This document shows, one piece after another, positions 1-5,658 of a stretch of 6,463 nt of DNA. The stretch comes from Massilia sp. UBA2709. Lineage in GTDB: Bacteria; Pseudomonadota; Gammaproteobacteria; Burkholderiales; Burkholderiaceae_D. Where the stretch lies: positions 1 through 6,463 of the forward strand of contig DEKZ01000001.1 in the NCBI GenBank assembly GCA_002354135.1, written 5' to 3'. Made by a program: the position numbers and the translations under genes. The notes beneath the pieces are model-generated. The model saw nothing but the letters and a program-made list of their open reading frames with translations, was not told the DNA's origin and did no database searches. The stretch's first letter is position 1. The number at the start of each line of letters is the position of its first letter.

Positions 1-182
1 GGCGGCTGCGGGACGGGCAAGGCTTGCGCCGCGGCGCCGGTCGGCGCCGTGTCGTGCGGCTCGCCGATGCCCAGCTCGCCGTTGGACAGGCTCGATGCCT
101 CTTCGTAGCTCATCTGCCCGTTGTTTTCGACCAGGGTGTCTTCGCTGGCGTTCTCGACGCCAGTCGGATCAAATTGTGACAT
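1..182 (-). CDS. hypothetical protein, N-terminal part (runs off left edge)
   Basis: The minus-strand reading frame opens at an ATG at 182 and stays open to the window edge, giving about 60 residues. It begins MSQFDPTGVENASEDTLVEN and continues with an acidic, Ser/Gly/Ala/Pro-rich stretch ending in A/P/Q-rich sequence. No signal peptide, membrane segment or recognisable domain is visible, and composition suggests a flexible N-terminus. The start is supported by a very strong Shine-Dalgarno, GAGGAGGAG, 3 nt upstream (complement of 185-193; the core GGAGG sits 6-8 nt from the ATG). The gene is divergent from valS. I do not recognise the family and the rest lies outside the window, so no function is given. 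That it is a real gene is inferred from the ribosome site and clean frame. Confidence 0.6.
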   Translation of the reverse strand, partial: MSQFDPTGVENASEDTLVENNGQMSYEEASSLSNGELGIGEPHDTAPTGAAAQALPVPQP

Positions 183-501
183 GTTCTCCTCCTCGACGCA
201 GCCTTCGTTGCGCGCGCAAGGACGGCAGCCAGGCCAGTCCGCTGTGCGCACGCCTGTGTTTCCTTCTACGCAACAGACTTGCCTCCTTCTCTCGCGACGG
301 ATGTCTTGCTTGGACCACCGGGAAGGACTTCCCGATTCGTCGAGGCTGTTGCTTTTTGGCGTGTTCGGAGAGGCGCTTGGAGGTAAATCAAAGAAATGAA
401 TGGGAGGACGGGGATTCCCGGGCCTTGCCGGGCTGGGGCGGGGCCGCGCCGGGGCGGGTTTCGGCGATACTGCCGGGATATGCGGGCGATTCAAGGTGCC
501 C
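183..501. other. divergent intergenic region upstream of valS
   Basis: About 320 nt lie between the ribosome site of the left minus-strand gene and the valS -10 element. The middle (about 230-400) is less GC-rich and pyrimidine-rich on the plus strand. The part at 400-480 is very G-rich, with GGGGCGG-like runs. It holds one clean inverted repeat (319-334). No convincing -35/-10 pair for the minus-strand gene was found, and no tRNA or conserved coding potential was seen. Open frames crossing it have atypical composition and are probably chance. Confidence 0.5.
319..334. repeat. 16-bp inverted repeat, possible operator or small hairpin
   Basis: CGGGAAG and CTTCCCG form perfect 7-bp arms around a 2-nt centre (GA). 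As RNA this could fold as a 6-bp stem with a GGAC tetraloop on the plus strand, or GTCC on the minus strand. It sits in the divergent region, about 137 nt upstream of the left minus-strand start codon and about 168 nt upstream of the valS -10. It could be a dimeric regulator site or a leader hairpin of the minus-strand gene. No T-run follows on either strand, so it is not a standard terminator. Confidence 0.35.
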
Positions 502-507
502 TATAAT
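502..507 (+). promoter_or_regulatory. -10 element of the valS promoter (TATAAT)
   Basis: A perfect sigma-70 -10 hexamer lies 33 nt before the valS ATG. No good -35 hexamer is found 16-18 nt upstream (the best-placed bases are TATGCG), and there is no TGn extension. The expected transcription start near 513-515 gives a leader of about 26-28 nt. Because the hexamer lies downstream of the earlier in-frame ATG at 400, it also supports the ATG at 541 as the true valS start. Confidence 0.65.
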
Positions 508-540
508 GATTTCTTTCGCAAATCAAAACGCCATCAAATC

Positions 541-3339
541 ATGGAATTAGCCAAGTCTTTCGAGCCAGCCGACATTGAACAGTACTGGCGCGCCGAGTGG
601 GAACAGCGCGGATATTTCGCCGCCACCCTCGACGCCGACAAACCATCGTTCAGCATCCAGCTGCCGCCGCCGAACGTGACGGGCACGCTGCACATGGGCC
701 ACGCGTTCAACCAGACCGTGATGGATGGCCTGACGCGCTACTACCGCATGCGCGGCTACAACACCGCCTGGGTGCCGGGCACCGACCACGCCGGCATCGC
801 CACCCAGATCGTCGTCGAGCGCCAGCTCGACGCCCAGAAGATCTCGCGCCACGACCTCGGCCGCGACGAATTCATCAAGAAGGTCTGGGAGTGGAAGGAA
901 AAGTCGGGCAACACCATCACCGGCCAGATGCGCCGCCTGGGCGCGTCCGCCGACTGGCAGCGCGAATACTTCACCATGGACGAGACCCGCTCGAAGGTCG
1001 TCGCCGAAGTCTTCGTGCGCCTGTACGAACAGGGCCTGATCTACCGCGGCAAGCGCCTGGTCAACTGGGACCCGAAACTGGGCACCGCCGTGTCCGATCT
1101 CGAAGTGGTGTCGGAAGAGGAAGACGGCTCGATGTGGTACATCCAGTACCCGCTGGCCGACGGCAGCGGACGCCTGACAGTCGCCACCACCCGTCCTGAA
1201 ACCATGCTGGGGGACGTCGCCGTGGCGGTCGATCCAACCGACGAGCGCTACACCCACCTGCACGGCAAGATGCTCAAGCTGCCGCTGACCGGCCGCGAAG
1301 TGCCGATCATCGCCGACAGCTACGTCGACAAGGAATTCGGCACCGGCTGCGTGAAGATCACCCCGGCGCACGACTTCAACGACTACGCGGTCGGCCAGCG
1401 CGCCGGCCTGGAGCCGATCAACATCTTCACGCTGGACGCGAAGATCAACGAGAATGCGCCAGCCCAGTACCAGGGCCTGGACCGCTTCGCCGCGCGCAAG
1501 CAGATCGTCGCCGACCTGGAAGCGCAGGGCTTCCTCGAGCAGGTCAAGCCGCACAAGCTGATGGTGCCGCGCGGCGACCGCACCGGCGTCGTCATCGAGC
1601 CGATGCTGACCGACCAGTGGTTCGTCGCCATGACCAAGCCGGCACCAAGCGGCACCTTCAATCCGGGCAAGTCGATCACTGAGGTCGCACTCGAAAAAGT
1701 GGCGAACGGGGAAATCAAGTTCGTGCCGGAGAACTGGACCACCACCTACAACCAGTGGCTGGGCAACATCCAGGACTGGTGCATCTCGCGCCAGCTCTGG
1801 TGGGGCCACCGCATCCCGGCCTGGTATGGCGAAAACGGCGAGATCGTCGTGGCCCGCACCGAGGAAGAAGCCAAGGAGAAAGCCGCCGCGCAGGGCGTCA
1901 TCGGTGAGCTGCGCCGCGACGACGACGTGCTCGACACCTGGTTCTCGTCGGCCCTGGTGCCCTTCTCGACCATGGGCTGGCCGGAAGAAACGCCGGACAT
2001 GAAGATGTTCCTGCCTTCGTCGGTGCTGGTGACCGGCTTCGACATCATCTTCTTCTGGGTCGCGCGCATGGTCATGATGACCGCGCACTTCACGGGCAAG
2101 GTGCCGTTCGAGACCGTCTACGTGCACGGCCTGGTGCGCGATTCGCAGGGCCAGAAGATGTCCAAGTCCAAGGGCAACACCCTGGACCCAATCGACCTGA
2201 TCGACGGCATCGACGTCGAAACCCTGGTTGCCAAGCGCACCACCGGCCTGATGAACCCGCGCGACGCCGAGAAGATCGCCAAGGCCACCCGCAAGGAATT
2301 CCCGAACGGGATCCCGGCCTTCGGCACCGACGCCGTGCGCTTCACGATGGCGAGCTACGCTTCGCTTGGCCGCAACATCAACTTCGACCTCGGCCGCGCC
2401 GAAGGCTACCGCAACTTCTGCAACAAGCTGTGGAATGCGACGCGCTTCGTGATGATGAACACGGAAGGGAAAGACTGCGGTGCGCCGGCTGAAGCCGACC
2501 TGTCGCAGGCCGACCGCTGGATCATCTCGCTGATGAATCGCGTCGAGCTGGAAGTGGCGAAAGGCTTTGCCGACTACCGCTTCGACAACATCGCCAGCGC
2601 CATCTACAAGTTCGTCTGGGACGAGTACTGCGACTGGTACCTGGAAGTGGCCAAGGTCACGGTCCAGCAGGGTACGGAAGCGCAGCAGCGCGCCACCCGC
2701 CACACCCTGCTGCGCGTGCTGGAAGTGATCCTGCGCCTGGCGCATCCGGTGATCCCGTTCGTGACCGAAGCGCTGTGGCAGGCGATCGCGCCGCTGGCCG
2801 GCAAAACGGGCGACAGCATCATGCTGCAGCCCTACCCGGTTGCCGACGAAGCCCTGATCAACGAAGGCGCGGAAGCCTGGATGGCCCAGCTGAAGGACCT
2901 GACCAACGCCACCCGCAACCTGCGCGGCGAAATGAAGCTGTCGCCGTCGGTGCGCGTGCCGCTGATCGTCGAGCCGGGTAATGACCAGGACCGTGCCAGC
3001 ATGGCCGGCTTTGCGCCCTTCATCCAGTCGCTGGGCAAGCTGGCCGAAGTGCAGATCGTCGACGCCCTGCCGGAGTCGCCGGCGGCCGTGTCGATCGTCG
3101 GCACCACCAAGCTGATGCTGAAGGTCGAGATCGACGTTGCCGCCGAGCGCGAGCGCCTGTCGAAGGAGATCGCACGTGTAGAAGGCGAGATCGCCAAGGC
3201 CAGCGGCAAGCTGTCGAGCGAGAGTTTCGTCGCCCGCGCGCCGGCCGCCGTGGTGGCGCAGGAGAAGGAGCGCCTGGCGAACTTCACCGCGACGCTCGAC
3301 AAGATGCGCGAACAGCTGGCGAAGCTGCCAGCGGCCTGA
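541..3339 (+). CDS. valS: valine--tRNA ligase (valyl-tRNA synthetase)
   Basis: This cytoplasmic class Ia aminoacyl-tRNA synthetase charges tRNA-Val with valine using ATP and edits mischarged threonine. The product is 932 residues, close to E. coli ValRS (951). The HIGH signature is HMGH at residues 51-54, inside PPPNVTGTLHMGHA. The CP1 editing domain shows TTRPETMLGD at 216-225. The catalytic core resumes with DWCISRQLWWGHR (412-424) and DDVLDTWFSS (461-470), and KMSKS is at 539-543. The helical anticodon-binding domain follows (LWNATRFVMMN), and a C-terminal coiled-coil arm rich in E/R/K/A occupies about 855-930. All signature motifs are intact. An in-frame ATG at 400 would add 47 Gly/Arg/Ala-rich residues, but the promoter -10 lies inside that stretch and homology starts at MELAKSFEPADIEQYW, so 541 is chosen. 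No Shine-Dalgarno precedes this ATG; the leader is A/C-rich. It is transcribed alone and is convergent with the next gene. Confidence 0.98.
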   Translation: MELAKSFEPADIEQYWRAEWEQRGYFAATLDADKPSFSIQLPPPNVTGTLHMGHAFNQTVMDGLTRYYRMRGYNTAWVPGTDHAGIATQIVVERQLDAQKISRHDLGRDEFIKKVWEWKEKSGNTITGQMRRLGASADWQREYFTMDETRSKVVAEVFVRLYEQGLIYRGKRLVNWDPKLGTAVSDLEVVSEEEDGSMWYIQYPLADGSGRLTVATTRPETMLGDVAVAVDPTDERYTHLHGKMLKLPLTGREVPIIADSYVDKEFGTGCVKITPAHDFNDYAVGQRAGLEPINIFTLDAKINENAPAQYQGLDRFAARKQIVADLEAQGFLEQVKPHKLMVPRGDRTGVVIEPMLTDQWFVAMTKPAPSGTFNPGKSITEVALEKVANGEIKFVPENWTTTYNQWLGNIQDWCISRQLWWGHRIPAWYGENGEIVVARTEEEAKEKAAAQGVIGELRRDDDVLDTWFSSALVPFSTMGWPEETPDMKMFLPSSVLVTGFDIIFFWVARMVMMTAHFTGKVPFETVYVHGLVRDSQGQKMSKSKGNTLDPIDLIDGIDVETLVAKRTTGLMNPRDAEKIAKATRKEFPNGIPAFGTDAVRFTMASYASLGRNINFDLGRAEGYRNFCNKLWNATRFVMMNTEGKDCGAPAEADLSQADRWIISLMNRVELEVAKGFADYRFDNIASAIYKFVWDEYCDWYLEVAKVTVQQGTEAQQRATRHTLLRVLEVILRLAHPVIPFVTEALWQAIAPLAGKTGDSIMLQPYPVADEALINEGAEAWMAQLKDLTNATRNLRGEMKLSPSVRVPLIVEPGNDQDRASMAGFAPFIQSLGKLAEVQIVDALPESPAAVSIVGTTKLMLKVEIDVAAERERLSKEIARVEGEIAKASGKLSSESFVARAPAAVVAQEKERLANFTATLDKMREQLAKLPAA

Positions 3340-3347
3340 TGGTCCAC

Positions 3348-3374
3348 CGGTATGGCGTGCAACGCGCCATACCG
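3348..3374. terminator. hairpin between convergent genes, possible bidirectional terminator
   Basis: CGGTATGGCG and CGCCATACCG form perfect 10-bp arms around a 7-nt loop (TGCAACG). It begins 8 nt after the valS stop and ends 16 nt beyond the stop of the convergent PEP-CTERM gene. Neither strand has a T-run after the stem (CCCCC on the plus strand), so it is not a canonical intrinsic terminator. It may work as a 3'-end stabilising or rho-assisted hairpin for both transcripts. Confidence 0.55.
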
Positions 3375-3390
3375 CCCCCAGGCCCGGCGC

Positions 3391-3960
3391 CTACGCTTTG
3401 CGCGGGCGCCGGGTGACGGCAGCCAGGGCTGCCAGGCCCAATCCGAACAGCATCGTATGCGCAGGCTCCGGCACCGGTGACACCCGCGTCACGATGTTGT
3501 CGATATTCCCCCACTCTTCACCCCAGGGATCGTCCGGATTCAGGGTGTTCATGTACCAGTTTATGTAGCTCACGTTCCGGAAGCTGTCCGGCAGCTCGTA
3601 GTGCGTCAGCGGCACCTCCCCCAGGATCTCGAAGCTCGCGCCCGTATCGGCGACGAAGAGCGAATCGCCGCCGAAGTACTCGAAGCCGAGCAAATCGAAG
3701 CTCCCGCCGTCCTCGCGCCTGATCTGGTAGGGCGAGGAACCGGCCGAGCTGTGCAGCCAGAGGTTGCGCCCGCCGGGATGCAGGCGCCCCCCTTCTGGCG
3801 AGAGCGAGGTGATGATGAAGCCGGACTCTGCGTACGAATCGACAATGTAGCCCTCGATCTCATCGAAGTCGATGGTGATGATGGCGGCCGACGCGGCGCC
3901 TGCGCCAAGCATGAAAACGAACGCGGCAAGGAGCTGCCTCATCAATCGGATTGCGCTCAT
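3391..3960 (-). CDS. PEP-CTERM sorting domain-containing exported protein
   Basis: The product has 189 residues. An N-terminal signal peptide (about 1-25) has RLMRQ, a hydrophobic LLAAFVFMLGAGAA core and an ASA cleavage site. The middle domain is predicted beta-rich (ITIDFDE at 28-34, NLWLHSS at 66-72, GGSFDLLGFEYFGGD at 85-99, GNIDNIV at 151-157), in the style of jelly-roll domains often found in such proteins. The C-terminus carries the hallmark tripartite tag: VPEPA (163-167), a hydrophobic helix (about 169-183) and the basic tail RRPRKA. In this family the tag is recognised by an exosortase (EpsH/XrtA type), and targets are usually surface or extracellular-matrix proteins. No exosortase is in the window. 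The start is supported by AAGGA (complement of 3967-3971), 6 nt before the ATG; a second Met at codon 7 is a less likely start. The specific role is unknown. Confidence 0.9.
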   Translation of the reverse strand: MSAIRLMRQLLAAFVFMLGAGAASAAIITIDFDEIEGYIVDSYAESGFIITSLSPEGGRLHPGGRNLWLHSSAGSSPYQIRREDGGSFDLLGFEYFGGDSLFVADTGASFEILGEVPLTHYELPDSFRNVSYINWYMNTLNPDDPWGEEWGNIDNIVTRVSPVPEPAHTMLFGLGLAALAAVTRRPRKA

Positions 3961-4152
3961 GAGATGTCCTTAACGAAAGGTGAGAATGCAAAGGCCTTGT
4001 GCCCCTACGCCAGCATAAGGATGAGCGCGCGCTGGGCATTGATGTGTTTTAAGCGTGCACGGGCGCGGAACCAACAGGCCGGGCGGCCGCTCGACTCTAG
4101 CGTCGCGCAACCGCGCCCACATCTGTTTTGACAGCAATTGTTACAAGAGGAG

Positions 4153-4183
4153 TTTCCATTTCCCATGGGTGGTTTGCTACACT
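4153..4183 (+). promoter_or_regulatory. candidate promoter of the DUF2147 gene
   Basis: An extended -10 element TGCTACACT lies at 4175-4183. A weak -35 (TTTCCA, 4153-4158) stands 19 nt upstream of the TACACT hexamer. The expected start near 4190 gives a 5' leader of about 26 nt that contains the GGAG ribosome site at 4205-4208. The assignment rests on the extended -10 and the position; the -35 is poor, as is tolerated in extended -10 promoters. Confidence 0.5.
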
Positions 4184-4215
4184 CTGCCCTACTCATAACA
4201 AACTGGAGACCGACC

Positions 4216-4665
4216 ATGCCCAACCTGACCAAAGCCGGCGTGATTGCCGCGATGCTGTTCACTTCCGCCGCCGCGTGGGCGCAGACCGCCTCGCCGGTCG
4301 GGCTGTGGAAGACCGTCGACGACGAAACAGGCAAGCCGAAGGCCCTGGTGCGCATCACCGAGCAAAACGGCGCCCTGGAAGGCAAGATCGAGAAGCTGTT
4401 CCGTGAGCCGAGCGAAGAGCAGAACCCGAAGTGCGTGGCCTGCAGCGACTCGCGCAAGAACCAGCCGATCATCGGCATGACCATCGTGTCGGGCCTGAAG
4501 AAGGACGGCAACGAATACACCGGCGGCGAGATCCTCGATCCGGCCAAGGGCAAGGTCTACAAGAGCAAGGCCACGCTGCGCGAAGGCGGCAAGCAGCTCG
4601 AGGTGCGCGGCTACATCGGCGCGCCGATGTTCGGCCGCTCGCAGATCTGGCACCGCGAGCAGTAA
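4216..4665 (+). CDS. DUF2147 domain-containing periplasmic protein
   Basis: The product has 149 residues: a signal peptide (MPNLTKAGVIAAMLFTSAAAWAQ, cut after AWA or AQ, about 22-23) and a single DUF2147 domain filling the rest. Family hallmarks are GLWKTVDDETGKPKALVRI near the start of the mature chain, NGALEGKIEKLF, the loop around CVAC (Cys73 and Cys76), PIIGMTIVSGLKK, GGEILDPAKGKVYKSKATL and the terminal VRGYIGAPMFGRSQIWHR. The family is a small beta-barrel-like secreted protein group of unknown biochemical function; ligand binding is conjecture. The start at 4216 is chosen because it gives a clean signal peptide and has GGAG 7 nt upstream; an in-frame ATG at 4138 would place a non-signal extension in front and lie upstream of the promoter. 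The gene appears monocistronic, with its own promoter and a strong terminator. Confidence 0.93.
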   Translation: MPNLTKAGVIAAMLFTSAAAWAQTASPVGLWKTVDDETGKPKALVRITEQNGALEGKIEKLFREPSEEQNPKCVACSDSRKNQPIIGMTIVSGLKKDGNEYTGGEILDPAKGKVYKSKATLREGGKQLEVRGYIGAPMFGRSQIWHREQ

Positions 4666-4685
4666 GCACCTACCGTTTCCATCCG

Positions 4686-4709
4686 AAGCGGCCCGCGGGC
4701 CGCTTTTTT
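4686..4709 (+). terminator. rho-independent terminator after the DUF2147 gene
   Basis: AAGCGGCC and GGCCGCTT pair around a CGCG centre, giving a fully palindromic 20-bp GC-rich stem (4686-4705). A run of six T (4704-4709) overlaps the stem end. It starts 20 nt after the DUF2147 stop. It ends only 16 nt before the emrE start codon, so it separates or attenuates transcription between the two genes. Confidence 0.93.
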
Positions 4710-4725
4710 ATTCCCTGGACTTCCC

Positions 4726-5067
4726 ATGACCCTGACCCAGAGCTACCTCTTCCTCGCCCTTGCCATCGTCGTCGAGGTGATCGGCACCACGGCGCTGAAA
4801 GCCACCGACAACTTCACCCGGCTGTGGCCGAGCCTGCTCACCATCGCCTGCTACGCCGCCTCGTTCTACCTGCTGACCTTCAGCCTGAAGGTGCTGCCGA
4901 CGGGGATCGCCTATGCGATCTGGTCGGGGGTGGGGATCGTCCTGATCTCGATCGTCAGCTGGGTCGTCTACAAGCAGAGCCTGGACCTGCCGGCCCTGCT
5001 TGGCCTGGGGCTGATCATTGCGGGTGTGCTGGTGATTAACCTGTTTTCGAAGAGCGTCAGCCACTGA
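4726..5067 (+). CDS. emrE: EmrE-like small multidrug resistance (SMR) transporter
   Basis: The 113-residue inner-membrane protein has four hydrophobic helices. It is very similar to E. coli EmrE (110 aa), a dual-topology dimer that exchanges protons for cationic aromatic drugs and quaternary ammonium compounds. Key residues are present: the essential membrane glutamate Glu17 (EmrE Glu14) in VVEVIGTTALK, Tyr63 and Trp66 (EmrE Tyr60, Trp63) in PTGIAYAIWSGVGIVLIS, and the helix-4 Gly93/Gly100 pair (EmrE Gly90/Gly97) in LLGLGLIIAGVLVINL. FTRLWPS in loop 1 and the LDLPA loop also match. The pattern fits the drug-export (Qac) branch rather than a paired heteromeric SMR, and no partner SMR gene is adjacent. 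No promoter is visible between the upstream terminator and the ATG, and the ribosome site is weak (TGGA, 4716-4719). Transcription may depend on read-through or on a promoter inside the preceding gene. No upstream in-frame start codon exists in the short gap. Confidence 0.95.
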   Translation: MTLTQSYLFLALAIVVEVIGTTALKATDNFTRLWPSLLTIACYAASFYLLTFSLKVLPTGIAYAIWSGVGIVLISIVSWVVYKQSLDLPALLGLGLIIAGVLVINLFSKSVSH

Positions 5068-5075
5068 GCAAAGCC

Positions 5076-5097
5076 GAGCCCGGCCTTCTCCGGGCTC
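5076..5097 (+). terminator. hairpin after emrE, terminator-like without T-run
   Basis: GAGCCCGG and CCGGGCTC form perfect 8-bp GC-rich arms around a CCTTCT loop, starting 9 nt after the emrE stop. The sequence after it (ACCGGCATTCGG) has no T-run. It is probably a 3'-end hairpin or a weak/rho-assisted terminator, which would leave read-through into the next gene possible. Confidence 0.55.
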
Positions 5098-5125
5098 ACC
5101 GGCATTCGGACATGATGCTCTTGTG

Positions 5126-5142
5126 CACGGCGGCCAGCCGTG
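5126..5142 (+). repeat. small inverted repeat upstream of the RND-like protein gene
   Basis: CACGGC and GCCGTG are perfect 6-bp arms around GGCCA, about 48 nt before the start codon. It could be a leader hairpin or an operator half-site pair. In such GC-rich DNA a 6-bp inverted repeat can arise by chance, so support is weak. Confidence 0.2.
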
Positions 5143-5189
5143 GCAGGATCGAGGTCGATAACCGAAAGTCAACCGAGACCAGGAAAACC

Positions 5190-5633
5190 ATGTCGCACAC
5201 TTCCAGATTCCTGCTGGCCGCCTCGCTGCTGCCCCTTGCCTGCGCAACGCAGGCCCAGGAAAGGGGCAGCAGCGAAGCGGCCGTCGTCGTCGTCGAATAC
5301 CGCCTGGCCAGCCAGCCGGCGGAACAAGTCGAAGAGAGCCTGGTGACGCCGCTGGAACGCCGGCTCGTGCGGCTGCCGGGCCTGTCGGCCCTTCATTCGA
5401 CTGCCACCCATGACCGCGCGCGGCTGGAGGTCGGCTTTGCCGGCGAGGCGGACGAGCAGGCGCTCGCCGCGGTCAAGGCCGAGGTCGAGCGTTTCGATGC
5501 GGCCAGCGGACTGGCCCCGGCGGCCGTGGTCGAAGTCGGTCTCCCGCGGCTCGCGTCCGGATTCCTGATGCCACCCACTGCGGCCAATGCCGGCAAGCCG
5601 GTGGCGCCGCCGGCAAGGGCGCGCGAGGACTGA
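5190..5633 (+). CDS. small exported protein resembling one RND efflux porter subdomain
   Basis: The product has 147 residues. It begins with a signal peptide (about 1-22; hydrophobic FLLAASLLPLACATQA, likely cut before QERG; the Cys at 18 is in a poor lipobox context). Residues 31-124 resemble the first periplasmic porter subdomain (PN1 type) of RND pump permeases. A strand VVVVEY is followed by SQPAEQVEESLVTPLE, which parallels the RND pattern xASPEEVExxVTxPLE. LPGLSALHSTAT parallels LPGVxxxxSxS, and LEVGFAGEADEQALAAVKAEVERF parallels the V-F--G-D---A---V pattern. After PRLASGF comes a Pro/Ala-rich, probably disordered tail. It has no transmembrane domains, proton-relay residues or second porter half, so it cannot be a pump itself. 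It may be a free-standing periplasmic domain, an RND accessory, or a decayed fragment. The start at 5190 is chosen for the signal peptide and AGGA 5 nt upstream; an in-frame ATG at 5112 lacks both. The function is unknown. Confidence 0.75.
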   Translation: MSHTSRFLLAASLLPLACATQAQERGSSEAAVVVVEYRLASQPAEQVEESLVTPLERRLVRLPGLSALHSTATHDRARLEVGFAGEADEQALAAVKAEVERFDAASGLAPAAVVEVGLPRLASGFLMPPTAANAGKPVAPPARARED

Positions 5634-5658
5634 CAGCGCTACCAGCGGCCTGGCGCGC

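Noticed and set aside
396..506. Small open frame (36 codons) after GGAGGT upstream of valS, as a possible leader peptide
   Set aside because: The SD spacing is about 12 nt, the composition is Gly/Arg-rich, and there is no Val run or attenuator structure. It also lies upstream of the likely transcription start.
400..540. 47-residue in-frame N-terminal extension of ValS from an ATG at 400
   Set aside because: It is Gly/Arg/Ala-rich, contains the TATAAT promoter element, and family homology begins at the ATG at 541. The GGAGG at 379-383 is too far from 400 to serve it.
547..2745. 732-codon open frame antisense to valS
   Set aside because: It lies wholly inside valS. Its product is His/Val/Asp/Arg-rich with no recognisable domain, which is the usual mirror of GC-rich codon use on the opposite strand.
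3979..4004. Sigma-54-like GGCAC...TTGCA on the minus strand upstream of the PEP-CTERM gene
   Set aside because: The GG and GC cores are separated by 12 nt rather than the required 10, so it fails the strict -24/-12 spacing. It is tempting because some PEP-CTERM genes are RpoN/PrsR controlled.
3601..4131. 176-codon plus-strand frame across the PEP-CTERM gene and its upstream region
   Set aside because: It is mostly antisense to the well-supported PEP-CTERM gene, and has no ribosome site or recognisable domain.
4128..4133. Perfect TTGACA upstream of the DUF2147 gene
   Set aside because: No acceptable -10 occurs 16-18 nt downstream (AGTTTC region). The extended -10 at 4175-4183 is too far away to pair with it.
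5112..5189. Earlier start for the RND-like small protein
   Set aside because: The extra 26 residues are charged and would bury the signal peptide; no SD precedes this ATG, while AGGA precedes the one at 5190.
5634..5658. Terminator between the convergent RND-like and MgtC-family genes
   Set aside because: Only 4-5 bp pairings are possible in the 25-nt gap, and no T-run is present on either strand.
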